Of a stretch of 15,150 nt of DNA, positions 14,249-15,150 are shown piece by piece. The stretch comes from an uncultured Parabacteroides sp. (GTDB lineage Bacteria; Bacteroidota; Bacteroidia; Bacteroidales; Tannerellaceae). Both the position numbers and the translations under genes were made by a program. The stretch is taken from contig CALBYC010000026.1 of the NCBI GenBank assembly GCA_937890135.1, forward strand, positions 1 through 15,150, read 5' to 3'. Numbering within the stretch: the first letter of the stretch is position 1; each line of letters begins with the position of its first letter. The notes under the pieces were generated by a model. It was not told where the DNA came from. It ran no database searches and was given only the letters and a program-made list of their open reading frames with translations.

Positions 14249-15150
14249 TTATATTTCTTCTTTTATATTATCTGATTTGTTTGACAAATGTAGTGAAAAT
14301 ATCATTTCTTTTAATTCTTCGCTTACTTTTTGTACGGTCATTATATCTTGCCTTAGTAATTTACGTTGGTAAATTGCCAAAAGATAAATCGGAATGCCTA
14401 AAGGTAGGAAACAACCGATAACGATAGCCCACTTTTTATCGATGTTCCTGTTCAGTTGGTGATAGTTGCCGATAATAGGGAAATCCATCAGCTTGTTTAG
14501 CAACAGGGTTTGATCGGAATTGGAAAGTTCCTCAACGATGCTTTCCATCTCTTGTGCCAAAGTCTCAGCCACGTGGTCTTTTCCTCCCGATTTCCAGTAA
14601 GTGATGTAGTTAATCCATCTCTTGTGCCTTTTCACATAACTTGCGCAGTCTGCTGAAAGTCGCGCAAGCCTTGGGACGATAGCGTCGTAATCCGGCGTAT
14701 AGAAGATGACTTCTTTGCGTTCTATTTTTCTACCGGGCCTTTTCCCAACCAGATTCTTGATGGCGTTTAGATAGGTGTCTGCGTTCAGTATGACTGAGTC
14801 GTTGACGGCTTTATATGTCAAGAATACACCCAAAGGGGTTAGCACCGCGGAACTTAGCCACATACCTTCCCATTCCGGCCATATTCCATCACGGGCCATT
14901 TTCAATCCCATGTTGTTGACAATGTAATAAAAGATGAACAACAAAACGGATATGACAACCGGCGTTCCTAATCCCCCTTTACGGATAATTGCCCCCAATG
15001 GTGCTCCAATGAAGAAAAAAATCAGGCAAGCAAAGGATAAAGTGAATTTATAATGCCATTCTGTTTTATGACGGCGCAGCTTATATGCTTCATCTCCAAA
15101 GTTGGATGCTTTGAAAATCAAATCGCTTCTCATGTCATCGATTCGCTTCT
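14249..15150 (-). CDS. LptF/LptG family permease, C-terminal part (5' end outside window)
   Basis: The frame stays open to the right edge (codons before the ATG at 15133 read KRIDD), so that ATG is internal and the gene is truncated by the window. About 300 residues are visible. They begin in the last part of an LptF/LptG permease, the inner-membrane half of the LPS export ABC transporter. Counting from the internal Met, the three C-terminal membrane helices lie near residues 30-50 (FACLIFFFIGAPLGAIIRKG), 57-75 and 90-107. After them comes an extra ~185-residue segment, mostly polar and helical, with another hydrophobic stretch near 234-254 (KKWAIVIGCFLPLGIPIYLL). This extension is absent from the E. 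coli proteins and seems typical of long Bacteroidota versions. F and G types cannot be told apart here. It is the first visible gene of the operon with ribBA and the aminotransferase. Confidence 0.88.
   Translation of the reverse strand, partial: KRIDDMRSDLIFKASNFGDEAYKLRRHKTEWHYKFTLSFACLIFFFIGAPLGAIIRKGGLGTPVVISVLLFIFYYIVNNMGLKMARDGIWPEWEGMWLSSAVLTPLGVFLTYKAVNDSVILNADTYLNAIKNLVGKRPGRKIERKEVIFYTPDYDAIVPRLARLSADCASYVKRHKRWINYITYWKSGGKDHVAETLAQEMESIVEELSNSDQTLLLNKLMDFPIIGNYHQLNRNIDKKWAIVIGCFLPLGIPIYLLAIYQRKLLRQDIMTVQKVSEELKEMIFSLHLSNKSDNIKEEI

Overview
This window is chromosomal DNA from a Bacteroidota bacterium, most likely of the order Bacteroidales (Parabacteroides or Tannerellaceae-like; the genus is a guess from gene content). 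The evidence is the promoter style (TAnnTTTG -7 boxes), mostly absent Shine-Dalgarno sequences, Bacteroidales-type lipoproteins, and families typical of this group: a DUF6057-like membrane protein, a PD40/TolB-like lipoprotein with a CxxCH motif, a lipoprotein FKBP, and a ribBA fusion. Most of the window is housekeeping sequence. There is no phage, transposase, CRISPR array, tRNA or rRNA that I can see.

Layout. (1) Positions 1-3766, + strand: the 3' end of a dicarboxylate/amino acid:cation symporter homologue whose substrate- and sodium-site motifs have diverged, then a polytopic membrane protein with a helical-repeat C-terminus, then a beta-propeller lipoprotein with a c-type heme-binding motif. 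The last two overlap by 23 bp. This pair is the least understood part of the window and looks like a small envelope module. (2) Positions 3767-4145: a 379-bp gap without genes, holding a cluster of GGTGAGAG/CTCTCACC repeats that folds into two hairpins, and then a promoter. (3) Positions 4146-5470: two tandem FKBP-type prolyl isomerases, one cytoplasmic and one a lipoprotein, closed by a strong terminator. (4) Positions 5660-6130: an Lrp/AsnC regulator, followed by a perfect 19-bp inverted repeat. (5) Positions 6221-9825: a tightly packed run of secreted subtilisin-like protease, xseA, xseB and ispD, with overlaps of 23 bp and 4 bp. (6) Positions 9902-11695: argS with its own promoter, and a terminator shared with the converging operon. 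(7) Positions 15150-11805, - strand: an operon of an LptF/LptG-type permease (5' end outside the window), ribBA and a class I aspartate-type aminotransferase.

How the genes work together. XseA and XseB form exonuclease VII. IspD feeds isoprenoid synthesis by the MEP pathway. RibBA makes both precursors of riboflavin. The LptF/G-type protein belongs to lipopolysaccharide export. The two FKBPs give one folding activity inside the cytoplasm and one at the envelope. The best candidates for new biology are the DUF6057-like/PD40 heme-motif lipoprotein pair, the altered symporter, the TCTCTCACC repeat cluster, and the hairpin abutting the protease start.
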